From Solanum dulcamara (lineage: Eukaryota > Streptophyta > Magnoliopsida > Solanales > Solanaceae): a DNA stretch of 64,000 nucleotides. This document shows positions 1-12,441 of the stretch, piece by piece. Within the stretch, counting starts at the first letter, position 1. Every line of letters begins with the position of its first letter. Location: the NCBI RefSeq assembly GCF_947179165.1, contig NC_077237.1, forward strand, positions 61,921,523 through 61,985,522, given 5' to 3'. Made by a program: the position numbers and the translations under genes. The notes beneath the pieces are model-generated. The model was not told where the DNA came from and searched no databases. It worked only from the letters and a program-made list of their open reading frames with translations.

Positions 1-2205
1 GCCTAGTTGTAACATGGCGATCGAAACCCCGAAGGGCTTCAACCAAGCCTCTTGTTCATATTATAAGCATACATAAGGTAAAGTAAAAGCAGAAATTCAT
101 AAAAGTCTAAGGAGACAAAGGATAGCTACAGAGAATCAAGACAACATAGACTCCTTACACAATGTAACCACATACCTCTACATGACAACCTAGGCGGAGA
201 TTAGCACATGTTCCTAGCTCACCCTCAAAGAAAGTAACGACACCATATAGAATAGTATTTAAACATCACCATAGTATAAAACAACAACAAATAAAAGAAT
301 GACTTGGATTTCCCTCGAAGCATGAGGACTCACCACACTAATCTTCAATAGAACACCAACTAGCCACAGGAAGAGGATGGAGCGTCCAACTCTATATTGT
401 GATATAATGTGGGCAAAAAGTATGCGTTAATACGAACGTACTAAGTATGTAGGCAATGCAATGCATAGAAAACCATGTTTGTGCAAATAACCCTTTTAAG
501 TAGCATGATAGGAGAAGTAGTAAAAATTATAAGTAGTCACAAGAAAGATCAATGCATAATAAATCATGAGCGTATCATATAAAGTAAAGGATAGGATTAG
601 TCATTTAAAACATAAAAAGGGGCCATACATATATGAGATAGGATTCATAACGGATAATAAGACCATGCGAGCTATAACATGGAATTCCGATATTGCTCCT
701 ACACTAGTAAAAGGGGAATCTACTTGCCTAGGTATACTCTATCCCTCTAGGTGGGTCATAACGTACACTATATATGAATCCACTATCTAGGCCAAAAAGG
801 GAAATCCTACGGTGGAATGTAGTTATGGGACAAGAGACTTTATATAAGGACCCCATATTTCGAGCCTCCACCTCAAGTCCACATTGGGTGCTAAGTCAAA
901 TCCCACGGAATACAGCATAGGAATCGTAATAGACATATATCATGGTCATGTTCATAGGTTTGAAATCATAGAGTATCTTATTTTCATAATATAATTTCAA
1001 TACGGGTATTGTCTTTCCACATTACAAATCATACATACATAATCATAGTTCATACTTGGAAATTTAGGGTAGAATATGAATGCATGATCAATTGACTTGG
1101 AAATCATAAAATTAACTTGAAAACATGCATGATCATATATTTTCTATTAGCCCATACATAATTCATAAAGATAATAGCGCATTTGGAAGTATAAGTGAAA
1201 ATACTCATAATTCACATTATGAACCCTAGATATCAATATAGGAGAATTCATGAAAAAACTCTTCAATTCAATGCAATAACCATCAATTTATATCAAAATA
1301 GACTTATAATCATGATTTGAATCATAATTCATGCAATTGGAATAGAGATCATAAAACCCATAAAATCACATACTTGAATTTAATAGAAAACTTGAGAAAT
1401 CGATTGGGCTTCATGGATGAAACAATTTATGAATCAATACTCACATACCTTGAATGAGAAGACCAAGGAATTTGGAAGAATTGAGAGTTTTGATGGAGAA
1501 CTTGAGTGAATTTCTTTAAAGTCTTCAATGGATTCCTTGAGAGCTCTTGTAGAGAGAGAAATATTTGAGTAGCTGAATTATAGAAAAATGAGTGGAATTA
1601 AGGGTTTAGGGTAGTTTATAGAGTAGAATTAAGCCCTAAAAATGTTCAGGTTTATTAACTATCAATTAGGGAAAAGTCTAAAGTGTGCTTATTTAAAAAC
1701 TGAATTAGGACAAAATTTCTTGTCCAAGTCTGCGACGCGGAGCTGCTCCCAGATAGGCCATTTTTTAGCAAATGAGATTTTGGCCAGATTTTGACTCAGG
1801 AAAAAATTACACTGAATGGGAACAAATGGGCGCGGAGCTGCCGCGCACCTCACTGCTTTGTGCAATTTTTGACAAAATTCATCTTTCGATATATGAATTC
1901 TAAAAATCCACTGAGACCATTTTCCCACAGGTTTTGACCCCCTGATCGACATTTCAGACTCGAATTTGCCAAAAATAATAAAGATAATGTGTTACATGAG
2001 CGACCTATTCCCAAGGCATTTTTAAGGCACTTATGAGCATTTTGAGGAATGTTACAATTTAATCTAAGGATCAAATCTACGGCTTGTACAAAGTTTCACA
2101 ACCCATACACTTGGTCCAAAAATCTCAAACAGGGTTTCCTATTTTTAGGGTATTGGTTTTATGAGCCCATCTACGGTCCGTGATTACTTGTACAGGTTGT
2201 AGAAC
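1..2205 (-). repeat. Decayed Ty3/gypsy LTR, truncated by the window edge
   Basis: Words and their order match the reverse-oriented LTRs of Element 2 (36949-39052 and 47207-49323). Shared stretches include the gcgatcgaaa/cccgaagg start, the acataaggtaaag run near 75 and the gctataacatggaat segment near 672. Further shared stretches occur in the order seen in Element 2. A GC-rich word cluster (gcggagctgc at about 1738 and 1815) lies where the other LTRs carry theirs. The right boundary near 2200 is approximate because no clean TG/CA end or TSD was found. Short ORFs inside it have no recognisable product. Confidence 0.65.
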
Positions 2206-4034
2206 CCAACAATGTTTAGATGAACCCCACAAGAAATAGGCGAGAACTAAGCCATATGCAATTATTTACTATTAGCTACTTATTTCCAAAGAAAAGGAAA
2301 GCTTGGGGGGATTTGAATGATCCGTTGTATCAATTAGTAACTTATAACTTTCAATAATGTTAATTGAACTGAGAATTTATAAAGAGAGACTAGGATTGTG
2401 TTCACCAAGACTGTATGACTTCTTTCGAGTTAATACGGAATTTCACCTTGTAATGCTAGTATACTAGTTTATCAATATCATACTATATTTAATCATTTCT
2501 CAACTAAATTAAATGCATGTCACTTTTATTCATCCAAACTAAAAGTGTTAATCTTAAATAAATGAAATTTACGCGGAGTTGGTTAATATTGTTACAACTA
2601 AATCTTGAATCCTCGTTATTAACTCTTTTTTTCAAGATTTTACAGGTTTTTACTCAAACAAGTGAAACCTAGGACAGGTTCTAATATTTGCAACCATTAG
2701 AAATCTATTTAGACGAAAGAAATAATAAGGCATACAATCACAATACATATTTTATTCCGTATACACCCTTTTTTAAGTCAAGTCGTCATGGATTCCACAA
2801 CCCTTGGTTGTGGATTTAGTCACTCATGATAATTGAAATAAGATATGTTATTGCATTCATTGAATAAGAATTTACTTACAAAAGTTAAGGCAATCTCACA
2901 AACTTTAATTTCAAAGATCATGTAAGCTCTCGATAAAACTTTCTTTGAGCGTACACTATTCTTTGCTAAAACAAAGATAACAAAATAAACCCGAGAAAAT
3001 ATAATTTATAGTCTCAAGAAATTTGAAATTCAAAATAAGAAATTTGTCCCTCTAAAGTTCCTTTGACGCTTCACCTGACGGTCTGTTACAAGTGTGATGG
3101 TCCATCGCTTCCACCATCATCCCACATCAGTGGATTAATTGGAAGGCCTTTAGCAACGGTTTGACTGACGTCTCGTCGCAGCTGTGACAGTCCATCAGCT
3201 GGACGGTCAGGTACCTCCCTTTTAAGACGCCACTATTTCTTGCTGACGATGGACCTGACAGCCTATTGAACTTTTGACGGTATGTCAGGTCTCCCGTCAA
3301 GGGTACCTTTTGCCAAGACTTAGCTCTATTTTGTTTTTTTTTCATTTTGAGTGATTTTCTATCTAACATAGCAGAAAACCCATTAAACGACACTATCGTT
3401 TCTTTAGAACTAGAATTTATTCATAGTTAAAAGCATTAAATGTGTCTAATGCCGGCACATCATTCAACCATCAAACAATAACTTACCTGGACCCATAAGC
3501 TTGACAAGTGTCAACCACAATTATATAATAATGAATATAATGCAACACAATCATAATAGAACAAACCACAACCTAATACACCCATACTTGTATCTATTAT
3601 AGATCCCTCAATCGTAGCAACTACAACACGAATAACCTATTGCCAACAACTTGCAGCCAAGTCTACCTACTCTTGGCTCATCTTATATCACCATAGTGCC
3701 AACAGAATATTGAGACCCAGAGGCCCCACTCGCAGTTGACAACAATAATTCAAAATCGCAATACACAACCATGTAAAATCTAATGTAATTCATGTGTTAT
3801 AGGTGGACACTCTGATTCCAATATCAAGGGAATAAATATATGTGGTGTAGGTGAATACCTCGGTCTCTAGCTGCAAAGGCATAAAATGGATGTGGTCTAG
3901 GAAAACGCCACAATCCCTGTCTTAAGAACATGAAATGCAATGCATATGCACCATTTGTATGTATATAGGCAAACAATAAGCAAATCGTGCCAAGACAACA
4001 ATCTCAGCTGACCTAGTAGTTTATAAGAAAAGTA
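2206..4034. other. Anonymous AT-rich intergenic DNA, probably old LTR debris
   Basis: No credible gene was found. Positions 3062-3310 contain several variants of a gacggtcc/tgacagtcc word in both orientations. That is the style of word cluster seen inside the LTRs elsewhere in this window, so this is probably a decayed LTR of another family. Boundaries could not be set. Confidence 0.4.
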
Positions 4035-4230
4035 AGTAAATTATTATGTGGACCAACAAGACCATCATGGTATCTAAAAATATATAAATTGCTATGCATA
4101 CCGACAATACCACCATGATATCTAAAGCACGTAAATCATTATGCGGGCTAACAAAATCACTATGATATTTAAGAGAAAATAAATTGTTATGCTAGCCAAC
4201 AAGACCGTCGTGTTCTCTATAATAGAAAGT
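4035..4230. repeat. Tandem repeat, 48-bp period, about four degenerate copies
   Basis: Units start at 4035, 4083, 4131 and 4179, each with [g/a]taaatt or gtaaatc. Each continues through a tatg, ccaacaa-like, acca-catg order. The spacing is 48, 48 and 48 bases, and the last unit is about 52. The copies differ at many positions, so the array is old. No ORF runs through it. Confidence 0.6.
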
Positions 4231-5733
4231 AAATCAAAAAGGTGCATGCATGCAAAATAGGAACCCCACGAGTAACTTGTATTTAATCATACCTCCTTCA
4301 TACCACAATCATAATACCATGGTCAATCCGACCATCACAAAAATTTGATAATCATGACAATACATACAACTACCCCTTATCCCCAATTTGACATGGGACC
4401 AACATCACCCGAATATGAGTCATTAGCACTAACAATAGTTAGACGTTTATAGCCAACTCTTGATAGTATGCTAGACCTCATGAAATCTATAAACCAAGGA
4501 TCATGAGGTCAAAAAAGAAAGGAAGTAGTCTCACATACCTTAATTTTGAATCTAAATATTAATTCCTTCTAGTTATCAAATATAACATCAAAGTATTTTC
4601 CTGTTAAATTCTCATTTCAACGAATAAGTTAATATATGTATATAGGATTGAAAATGTTTTCATAGAAATAGCATGATTGAAAAGCTTTTTAATTCTCACA
4701 CACATATATTGGAGTCATTTGGTAACTAGTTTGGAAATGAGTTCTGCATGTATTAAATTTTGTATAAGTAATTCTACGTTCGGTAGTTGGTTAGGAGGTA
4801 AGTTATTCATGTATAGAATTAATACAATGTTTGATATGCAATTTAGAAATTATCATAACTAATACATATATAAGTTATGAAGTAATCTATGTATTATTTT
4901 ATGCACGACAGAAGATCTTATGCACTTCATCATCGGTGTTTCATTACCCATTGGTGGACAGGAAAGAGTAACCTTTATTTTTTACGTGCTCCTTTTTTTC
5001 AGTTATAGGGCGGAGAGAGGGAGGCAACTGAAACTTTTAGAGTCGAATTTACGCGGAAACCTTCGTTTTTGCTGCATTCTTAAGACTTCCAAGCAAGATA
5101 GTCGGCGTCAGAAGTATGAAAGAGTTGCGGTCAATCCATCCTTCTGACGTGCGGGGGTCAGGAGTACGGTAGAACCCAGAGGTGGAAGCGGTTCTGATAG
5201 GCAGGACAAAGTACTTTCAATGGTGATGAAAGAGGGGGAAATGCCTCTAAGCCTAAGTATTCCTCAATGAACAATAGCGTACAAGTACAATTTCTGACTT
5301 AAAGACTACTAGTTGAAGTACAGCCGACTCTAACATTCGACCGACGATCCTTTGTCTTTGTGGCCACCGCCTTTTCTCCTCCTCCTCGGTAGCTAAAAGA
5401 AAAACGCTCTTTAAAGACTAATTTTTATTAGGTTTAAAAATACCTTTTGTTTACTGCTTCCTTGTTCTTTCTCTTTTGTTTTAAGTTTGTTTAAATTTTA
5501 TATGTTCTTGCTTATGTTAATTATAGGGGTATTTTTTTAGCCAAATTAGTAAAAGTAGTCATTTTTTAACCAAATCATTAACGGCGAGCATTTTTTATTC
5601 TTTTACATTTTTTTAAAATATAAGGGTCACTTTTTTGAGTGAGTGGGGGAGGGGCTGTTGCAATTCCAAATTCAGCCAATCCGTTTCTGTTCTAAATTCG
5701 ACTTCCAACACCTCCCTAACATATAGAAGCACA
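4231..5733. other. Intergenic region and probable promoter/5' UTR of the PTH gene
   Basis: No coding region is supported. 5020-5390 is richer in G and C than its surroundings but carries no recognised domain. The last few hundred bases before 5734 should hold the core promoter and 5' leader of the downstream gene. A TTG at 5635 opens the same frame, but the first ATG in frame is 5734. Confidence 0.4.
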
Positions 5734-8577
5734 ATGAAACTAGCATGTGGAATTTCTAGCACTGCATCATCGTTGACGGTCCTGTGCCGCCGTGGCCGTC
5801 CCCTTTTATCCTTCTCCTCCGTGGTTAAAACCCTAAATTCATCCTCGTATTGGAGGGGTTGGATGAGCAACACCGCCGCGACCGGCTCTTTATACCAAAT
5901 ATCTTGTTCAATGATTACCTCAACCTCCCCACCGGCGTTATCGGCTCCTCAGCCGGAGAAACCGAAGCCAAAGCCACAGCCATGGCTCATCGTTGGCCTT
6001 GGTAACCCTGGGAAACGATACGCTGGCACCCGTCACAACGTACGTTCTATTGATTTTTCTTCTGTGTTTTTGATGTTCCTAATGATTTTTTTATATATAT
6101 GTAATGACTCAAATATTTAATTTGGCAGGTGGGTTTTGAAATGATAGATACTATAGCTGATGCTGAAGGAATATCAATGGCCAGTGTTTCCTTCAAAGCT
6201 CAATTTGGGAAAGGTTCTTTCTTTTCCTTGTTATACTTGATTCCGGAGTTCTCTTTACTGATATATACAGCTACATAGTGATCTTGTCTAACATTACAAC
6301 GAATTCCGTACACAACATTATTGCATTGACTAGTCTATATGTGGTTCTAATAATTTGCATCTGTTTGCTGATTTTGTTCTAATATTCCCCAACACTGGTC
6401 TAGTGGTAACAGCGCAGCCCATGATATGTGGGGTTAGGCCCCTGTTAGGGGTTCAAACCCTGCCATATACGAAAGTCTGGTATATGTGTGTAGAAGGGTT
6501 GGGAGAGTCGATTTTCCACTGAATTTCAAATTGTGTCCACTGGCGCTCAGATTTATTGGTTATCAAATTAGGAATAATAATAGTAATCCGTTTGTTGATG
6601 ATAACCTTTGCTACATAGGCAGTTCATTTGCTGTAGTCATTTCAATTATGTAGGTGCTTCCTCTACCTTCTTCAAATTGCACTAAAATTAGCAAAAGAAT
6701 TTACACACGTCCCTTATGGGTTACTCCATTTAATTTAGCTAATTATTGAAGCTAGTGGGCTTGACATGTTGCATCAAGATTTTCTTTCTCATTAGACATT
6801 ATACCTTTAATGCTAATATTTGGCTATTTTTTGGTGAACTGCATTGACATGCTATGTTAATAGGGAAGATTATTTAACCAAGCTTTTTCAAATCTGGACC
6901 TGGAAAGAAGGAACAAGTCTGATAAATAACTCAGTTGTTCAAATTTGCTCTTTAGTTTTTAGGATTTCTTTCATGTTTGTTGGGTTCTTTTGCTATCTAG
7001 GTTTCATTGGAGATAATCCAGTTATGCTTGCTAAGCCTCAAACTTTCATGAATGCAAGTGGTGAGTCTGTAAGTTCACTCATCTTAGCATGACCTATCTC
7101 TTGTAACTTCCATCCACAAAGTACTACAAAATTGATATTTACATTGTTTCACAGGTTGGGGCGATCGTTTCATATTATAAGATTCCACTGAAGCAAGTTC
7201 TTGTGGTAAGCTATGACAGTTTAGCATAGAACTTATCTTCGTAACAACTTCTAAGTAAAACTTTTTAACTGCAGGTTTTTGACGACTTAGATTTGCCTTT
7301 TGCAAAGTTGAGGTTATTGCCAAAAGGTGGTCATGGAGGACACAATGGGTAATTTTTATTGTTAGAAAGTTTCCTTTATCTTAGAACTTTCATCACGTGC
7401 TTATAATGATTCTGAAGTCAATTCTAGATTTCAGTTTCTGCTATTTGCTTGGATTACTTGATGCTTGAATAATGTAGATTGCTATTGATTGAAGATTTAG
7501 AAGCAAGATAATTGATGAATACCTAACATTTTATAGTTCACTCCTCATAAACTGCTTGTGGTTGATTATCAAAGTGTGTAGAAGTCGTTATGATGGATTC
7601 ATGAATTTGCATAGTTTCACAAGTCAAGCGGGTCTATTGACCAAATAGTTGGGTTTTGTTAGTTTTGGCTTTCATCCTCAATTTCTCATTGTTTTACATA
7701 TTTAGTTTGTAGGCTAGAGTTTTGTGGACGGAAAATTTAACATAGTCTTTGCACTCAAATTATCACCTTGAGCTGGACTCGAAACTGCTTGTTGACTGTT
7801 TTTCTCCTGGTGCACAATTCGAGCCTGTGACGTATGCCTAATCCACACATCACGCGTTGTGCTCGTAGTCTCTTACCCCTAGACGAAAGCCTTGGGGCTT
7901 GTGATACATGGATCATGAAGATACATGTGAATTTCACTCCCTAGTGAATAAAGTAAATTAAAAAAAAAATGGAGGCAATACTATTAAGACTATCTGGGAA
8001 GATTTAGATCAAGCACCATGAACAGCAAAAAAAAAGTGAAAAATGAAATAGGAAAACCTTGGTGGTCTGAAGAATTTGTTTGTACAATACTCTTAGATTA
8101 GCTATATTTCTGCACTCTCTGTTACATGAATACTGGCACGAGTAATCTCTGTTTTTTTGTTGTAAAGGATGAGGAGCATTATGAATCATCTTAAAGGGAA
8201 TCGTGATTTTCTCCGTTTACGAATAGGTATTTCCTATCTTTAAGTACATCATTTCTGTATGTTATTTTAGTTTTAAAACTTTGATATTTTCTCTAGGCAT
8301 TGGGAGGCCTCCTGGGAAAATGGATCCGGCAAGTTTTGTTCTTCGCGCATTTAATCGACAAGAACGCGAAGAGGTACCTTTTTTTTCTTATTATTTTAAG
8401 TAAACTTCAGGAGTACAAACAACCCAACCCCATTTGATGATGCTTTTGTTTTTATATATAAAAATGCAGTTGGACTTCACATTACAGAATGGTTTGGAAG
8501 CAGTAAGAATTTTAGTGCTCGAGGGCTTCGACAAAAGCGCCACATTTGTGAATAGTGCCAAACCCTTGACAGTTTAG
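5734..8577 (+). CDS. Peptidyl-tRNA hydrolase, organellar (probably chloroplast), eight coding exons
   Basis: Bacterial-type (Pth) peptidyl-tRNA hydrolase, which frees tRNA from prematurely released peptidyl-tRNA. Coding exons: 5734-6039, 6129-6213, 7001-7068, 7155-7205, 7275-7348, 8168-8226, 8297-8373 and 8470-8577. They sum to 828 nt, giving 275 residues. All seven introns are GT..AG and the phases join without a break. Residues 1 to about 80 are Ser/Thr/Pro-rich with no fold motifs, which fits a transit peptide. The Pth core begins at W84. Residues matching E. coli N10, H20, N68, D93 and N114 are present as N91 (GLGNP), H101 (RHNVG), N148 (QTFMN), D173 (FDDLDLP) and N194 (GGHNG). The GIGRPPGK and C-terminal helix segments follow. 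The plant splicing factor CRS2 shares this fold, so a CRS2-like role cannot be excluded, but the full catalytic set favours the enzyme. Start chosen: first ATG in frame. M44 and M60 are possible internal starts. Confidence 0.93.
6214..7000 (+). other. PTH intron 2 (787 bp)
   Basis: Phase-1 intron with a GT at 6214 and an AG ending at 7000. It is much longer than the 69-96-bp introns in the same gene. A SINE-like insertion at 6388-6568 accounts for part of the extra length. An in-frame reading through the intron from 6844 gives only low-complexity translation before the true exon. Confidence 0.85.
6388..6568 (+). mobile_element. tRNA-derived SINE-like sequence in PTH intron 2
   Basis: tRNA-like internal promoter boxes are visible. 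An A-box-like tggtctagtggtaa is followed about 50 bases later by a B-box, ggttcaaaccc. A non-tRNA body follows (tctggtatatgtgtgtagaa onward). This is the build of a plant SINE rather than a functional tRNA gene, because no acceptor stem closes. The family was not identified and no clear TSD was found, so both ends are approximate. Confidence 0.5.
7349..8167 (+). other. PTH intron 5 (819 bp)
   Basis: Phase-2 intron inside the glycine codon after N194 (GGHN-G). GT is at 7349-7350 and AG at 8166-8167. It is long relative to most introns of the gene and contains a SINE-like segment in reverse orientation near 7755-7925. Confidence 0.85.
7755..7925 (-). mobile_element. Possible reverse-oriented SINE in PTH intron 5
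   Basis: On the minus strand a tRNA-like A-box (tcgtctaggggtaagag) is followed about 50 bases later by a weak B-box (ggctcgaattg). The B-box departs from the consensus and no TSD was found. It could be a decayed SINE or a chance match. Confidence 0.35.
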
Positions 8578-9820
8578 GCTAGGGAATTCATTCATTTTTT
8601 CGGAGTTTGGTGATCTATGGGAGAAAGGTGCGAGATCGACTGTTTGCCTGGGTACAGAAATATAGTTCGTATACTGAAATACTTTAGTATGAGGCCATAA
8701 AATCATGTTAAATCATTTTTGGTAATGATTTTTTCAGAGTTTTATACTTATTCCTATTTTATTTTTTGGGGTTCCCCTTTGCCACGGTAAGTTTGAACTT
8801 GCATTTGTTTGTTGTAAGGTATCCAAGTGAGATGTCAATTAAGCTTGCTTCTTTTATCGTTATCCTGTTCGAAATGGGAGAAGTTGATTAATTTGGGTAT
8901 GTATCTACATTTATTCCGAACGCCGCTCTTCGCACGGTTAAACTTTTTTTTGTTTTTGTAAATATAATTGGTATAATGACATAACTTTCTATAATACCAT
9001 ATTGAACGCAAATATATAATCTTAGGCATTGATAAAAAAAGTTTATATATAATGTATAAGCAAAACTGTATATGAAAATATAGATTAGAAAAATAAATCC
9101 TAAAAAAATTATTGCAAACCTTTCATAATTAAATGTTGGTGACAAATAGAATTACTTATTATGCTACCCAAAAAAAGAATTACTTATTGTAAATAAAATA
9201 ATACAGTTGTAGGTAGGCAATCTATGCTCAAATTGATCACAAAAAAATCATACTCTGACCTTCAGAAGAAAGATTAGCGATGCCAATTTCTTGTTTGCAA
9301 AAGAGAAAAGATGAGCAAGTATTTTCGCTCTTTCCTTAGTTTTTCTTTCTTTCTGAGAAATTCATTAGTTGGGAAATGAAAAAATCAACTTGAAGGGGAG
9401 ATCGGGAAAAGGTGAAGATGGGAAAAAAAATAGAAATGATATATAGTATAATATTTTCTTCACTTATTATGAAGTATATTAACATGAATTTCACGTGACC
9501 TATTATTCCTCTAAAATGAGCACCTACATAGATTTGATATGCTTATTTTCTACACATTCTTTTGCGCTATTTCCCAAACAATATAGCAAATTTTACAAAT
9601 CAAAAAAACTGTTGCTCCATAAAAGTTAGAGAAAACTTACCTGGAACATTTGATGCTCCATTAACGACAGATAAAATTTGTACTTGAAAAAATCAATGCT
9701 CCATAAAAATCAAAGAAATTAAACCTTCTTACATCCGTGCTATTAAAACTTAGTGCAACAGGAAAGTTTTTTTTTTTGTTTCTTCTACAGACTTCGGTGT
9801 CTTGTCTCCAACTAGACATA
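8578..9820. other. PTH 3' flank and AT-rich intergenic DNA
   Basis: The first 150-200 bases after the TAG at 8575-8577 should include the 3' UTR and poly(A) site. The remainder is very AT-rich with homopolymer runs. No gene or bounded element was seen. Confidence 0.5.
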
Positions 9821-10249
9821 TACAGTAAAACCTCTTTAATGCATATTTTTGGGATCGGAAAAAATATTCATTTATCGAGATTATTAGTTTATCGATAAAT
9901 GCATAAAATATTTATTTATCGATAAATAAATATTTATTATTTTAGAAAGTATTTTGTAGTATATGCCATAAGAAAGGAAAAAAATATATTTGATTAAGAA
10001 TTTCAAAAGTTTAAATCTAGAAAATTAAAAAGTGTAGTCTTTGCATATTTATTATTTAAATCTAGGAAAGCTAAACGAATTTAGTGAAGTTTAATGTTTC
10101 TAATTGTATTCATGTATATAGAATATAAAGAGATTTTATGTTAACTATAAACGGAAAAACCTAGTTGTTTAAAAATCATAATCCAAGTATAATGTGTTCT
10201 CATCATTTGAAAGACGTACAAAAATCATCTTTAACCAATAAAATAAGAA

Positions 10250-11789
10250 ATGCAATATGTGACCATAACCAATAAAATAAGAAACGCACTATGTGAGCAT
10301 AAGAAAGAGAATTCAACTATTAGCCAAAAAGATTTGCAAGCATGGGTGAAACAAAAGTTTGATTTGACTATTAGTCAATCAACAATACCCCACACTCTCA
10401 AAAGGTTGGCAGATTATTTGTCAAATGAGATAAAAAAATAGCAATGCCAAGTGGCAAAAATCGAAAAAATACCCTGATTTAGAGAAAATTTTGTACGAGT
10501 GATTTCTTCAAATGCAAGAGAAAGTGAACATGTCAGGGGAAATTATCCAAGGAAAAGCAAAAAATCTTTTCCTGAAAATGTATGGTCAAACTAATCCAGA
10601 ATTCAGCTTCTCTTCTGGTTGGTTAGAACGTTTCAAGTTAAGATGCAAAATCAAGTCTTATACATGTTTTGGTGAAAGTAGTTCAGTTATCATGAAGAAC
10701 ATTGAAAACGAATTGCCTAACATACAGTCAAAACTAGATCAGTTTGAATTGAAAGATATTTATAATATGGATGAAACTGGACTATTTTACCGATTGGAAG
10801 CTGATCATTCACTTGCTACCAAGCAGCTTGAAGGTCGCAAAAAAAGACAAAGAGAGAATTACTCTTGCTCTCTGTTGCAATGGTGATGGATTTGACAATG
10901 TACCATTGTGGATTATTGATAAGTTTGCAAATCCTAGATGCTTTAAAAATATGAACATGAACAATCTTAATTGCATGTATAGATCCAACAAGAAAGCTTG
11001 GATGACTGGCTTGCTTTTCCAAGAATATGATGGCTGGTTTGATAAGAGAATGAATGGCGGGAGGGTTTTGTTAATAGTAGACAATTGCCCAGCTCATCCA
11101 AAGATAGTTGAAGGCCTAAGAAATGTAGAGTTGTTTTCTTACCTCCTAACACAACGTCTAAGATTTAACCACGTGATGCTGGGATTATTCGAGCCTTCGA
11201 AGCTCATTATCGTCGTCGTCTTTATTTCAGCATCCTACAAGGCCTTGAGGTTGAAGCACCAAATACTGAAAGAATTAATATTTTGAATGCTATTAATTTT
11301 GCTAACTTGGCTTGAAATTTTGATGTGAAAGAAATAACAATTGCAAATTATTTTCGGCATTGTAAGATCCGATCGGAAGAAAACAATGTTCCCAAACCAT
11401 AAATTGGTGAATTAGATGAAGGTATCCAAGGAATTGGTGAATTAGATGAAGGTATTCAAGAATTAAATGATGTCATCTCTAATTTAGCCTACATAAATGT
11501 GATGGATGTTGAACATCTTTTGAACTACCCTAAAGAGAATGATACAATTATGAAATCACCTATAGAGGAAGAGATTATTCAATATGTAATGAATAATGAT
11601 GATGAGAATGATCCTGAACAAGATAATAGTAGCATTGTCCCACATGTATCGTCAAAGAAGGCATTTCAAGCAATGACTACATTGTCAAACTATTTGGTAC
11701 AACACGAACAAAATATTTCGAAAATTGTGTTCGCTCTTCAAAAAGTTAAAGATGATATTAATTTTAGTTTTGGTGGGAAGAAAAAATAA
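10250..11789 (+). pseudogene. pogo/Tigger transposase, broken by stops and frameshifts
   Basis: Domain order is readable across frames. A short N-terminal helix-turn-helix with QKDLQAWVKQKF (10250-10441) is followed by a second helix-turn-helix/CENP-B-like segment with WLERFKLRC (10512 on). The DDE catalytic domain comes next. Its first acidic site is in YNMDETGLFYR (about 10760) and its second in LLIVDNCPAHPK (about 11070). The third is in PRDAGIIRAF after a frame change near 11140, where an in-frame TAA replaces a codon just before PRD. The C-terminal acidic tail ends at 11789. Stops near 10440 and 11310, plus frame changes near 10800-10850 and 11140, mean no active enzyme can be made. Confidence 0.88.
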
Positions 11790-11937
11790 TCAACTGTAGA
11801 ATCGTATTTAAAAAAAATAGTTATTGGTCTAGTATGATTGACTGATTAAATATATATAAATTCTTGATGTATTCTAGTAATTATTACTTTTTCAGGGCCT
11901 TTATACTTTATTTTTAATTGTTATCTAATGCATTTAG

Positions 11938-12121
11938 AAGGGGAGCCTTGGAGTAACTGGTAAAGTTGCTGCCATGTGACCAGGAGGTCACGGGTTCAAG
12001 CCTTGGAAACAGCCTCTGGCAGAAATGTAAGGTAAGGCTGCGTACAATAGACCCTTGTGGTCGGGCCCTTCCCCGGACCCTGCGCATAGCGGGAGCTTAA
12101 GTGCACCGGGCTGCCCTTTTT
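11938..12121 (+). mobile_element. TS-type tRNA-derived SINE nested in the pogo element
   Basis: About 184 bp starting ggggagccttgg. It has a tRNA-like A-box (aactggtaaagttgctgcc), a B-box (gggttcaagcc), the gctgcgtacaatagaccc central segment and a T-rich tail. Perfect 20-bp direct repeats flank it at 11918-11937 and 12122-12141. I recognise this as the Solanaceae TS SINE type. Because it lies inside the pogo element, it inserted later. Confidence 0.92.
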
Positions 12122-12441
12122 TTGTTATCTAATGCATTTAGCGAGAATATTACTTTAATATAACTGGCTCAAGTCGGAATCAGAGAAAAATATTTATTTA
12201 GTGAGATTATTACTTTATCGAATATTACTTTATCGAGGTTTTACTGTATGTAGGTTATTTTGTTCAATTCTATGCAAGATTTTTTACGTACCAATGTATT
12301 TAAATGTTTCCTTCCTTAATTCTGGATCTTATGACACCCTTCAGAGGTGAGACTTCGAAGAGCACCCTTCATCTCCTAGTGAAAAAAGTTTTAAAATGAA
12401 AGTCTTTGTTAAAATACTTCATGATGCTACGAAAAAAACAA

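Larger units (their letters stand above)
9823..12246 (+). mobile_element. pogo/Tigger-like Tc1-mariner DNA transposon, 2424 bp
   Basis: Both ends are clear. The left end starts cagtaaaacctc and the right end finishes gaggttttactg, forming terminal inverted repeats. The element is flanked by TA at 9821-9822 and 12247-12248, the Tc1/mariner target duplication. Subterminal copies of tttatcgat/actttatcga occur at both ends and are likely transposase-binding repeats. It contains a broken transposase gene and a later SINE insertion. The cagtaaaacctc end is typical of pogo/Tigger elements. Confidence 0.9.

Noticed and set aside
5635..5733. Upstream in-frame extension of the PTH protein
   Set aside because: It opens with TTG rather than ATG. 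The first ATG in frame is 5734.
5613..5873. Minus-strand ORF opposite PTH exon 1
   Set aside because: It lies antisense to a well-supported coding exon, with no domain of its own.
6395..6470. Possible tRNA gene in PTH intron 2
   Set aside because: A- and B-box are present, but no cloverleaf with a closed acceptor stem could be drawn. A SINE explains it better.
10809..11152. Three minus-strand ORFs
   Set aside because: They are antisense shadows of the transposase DDE domain.
11940..12010. Possible tRNA gene within the pogo element
   Set aside because: It is the tRNA-like head of a SINE with a 20-bp target duplication.
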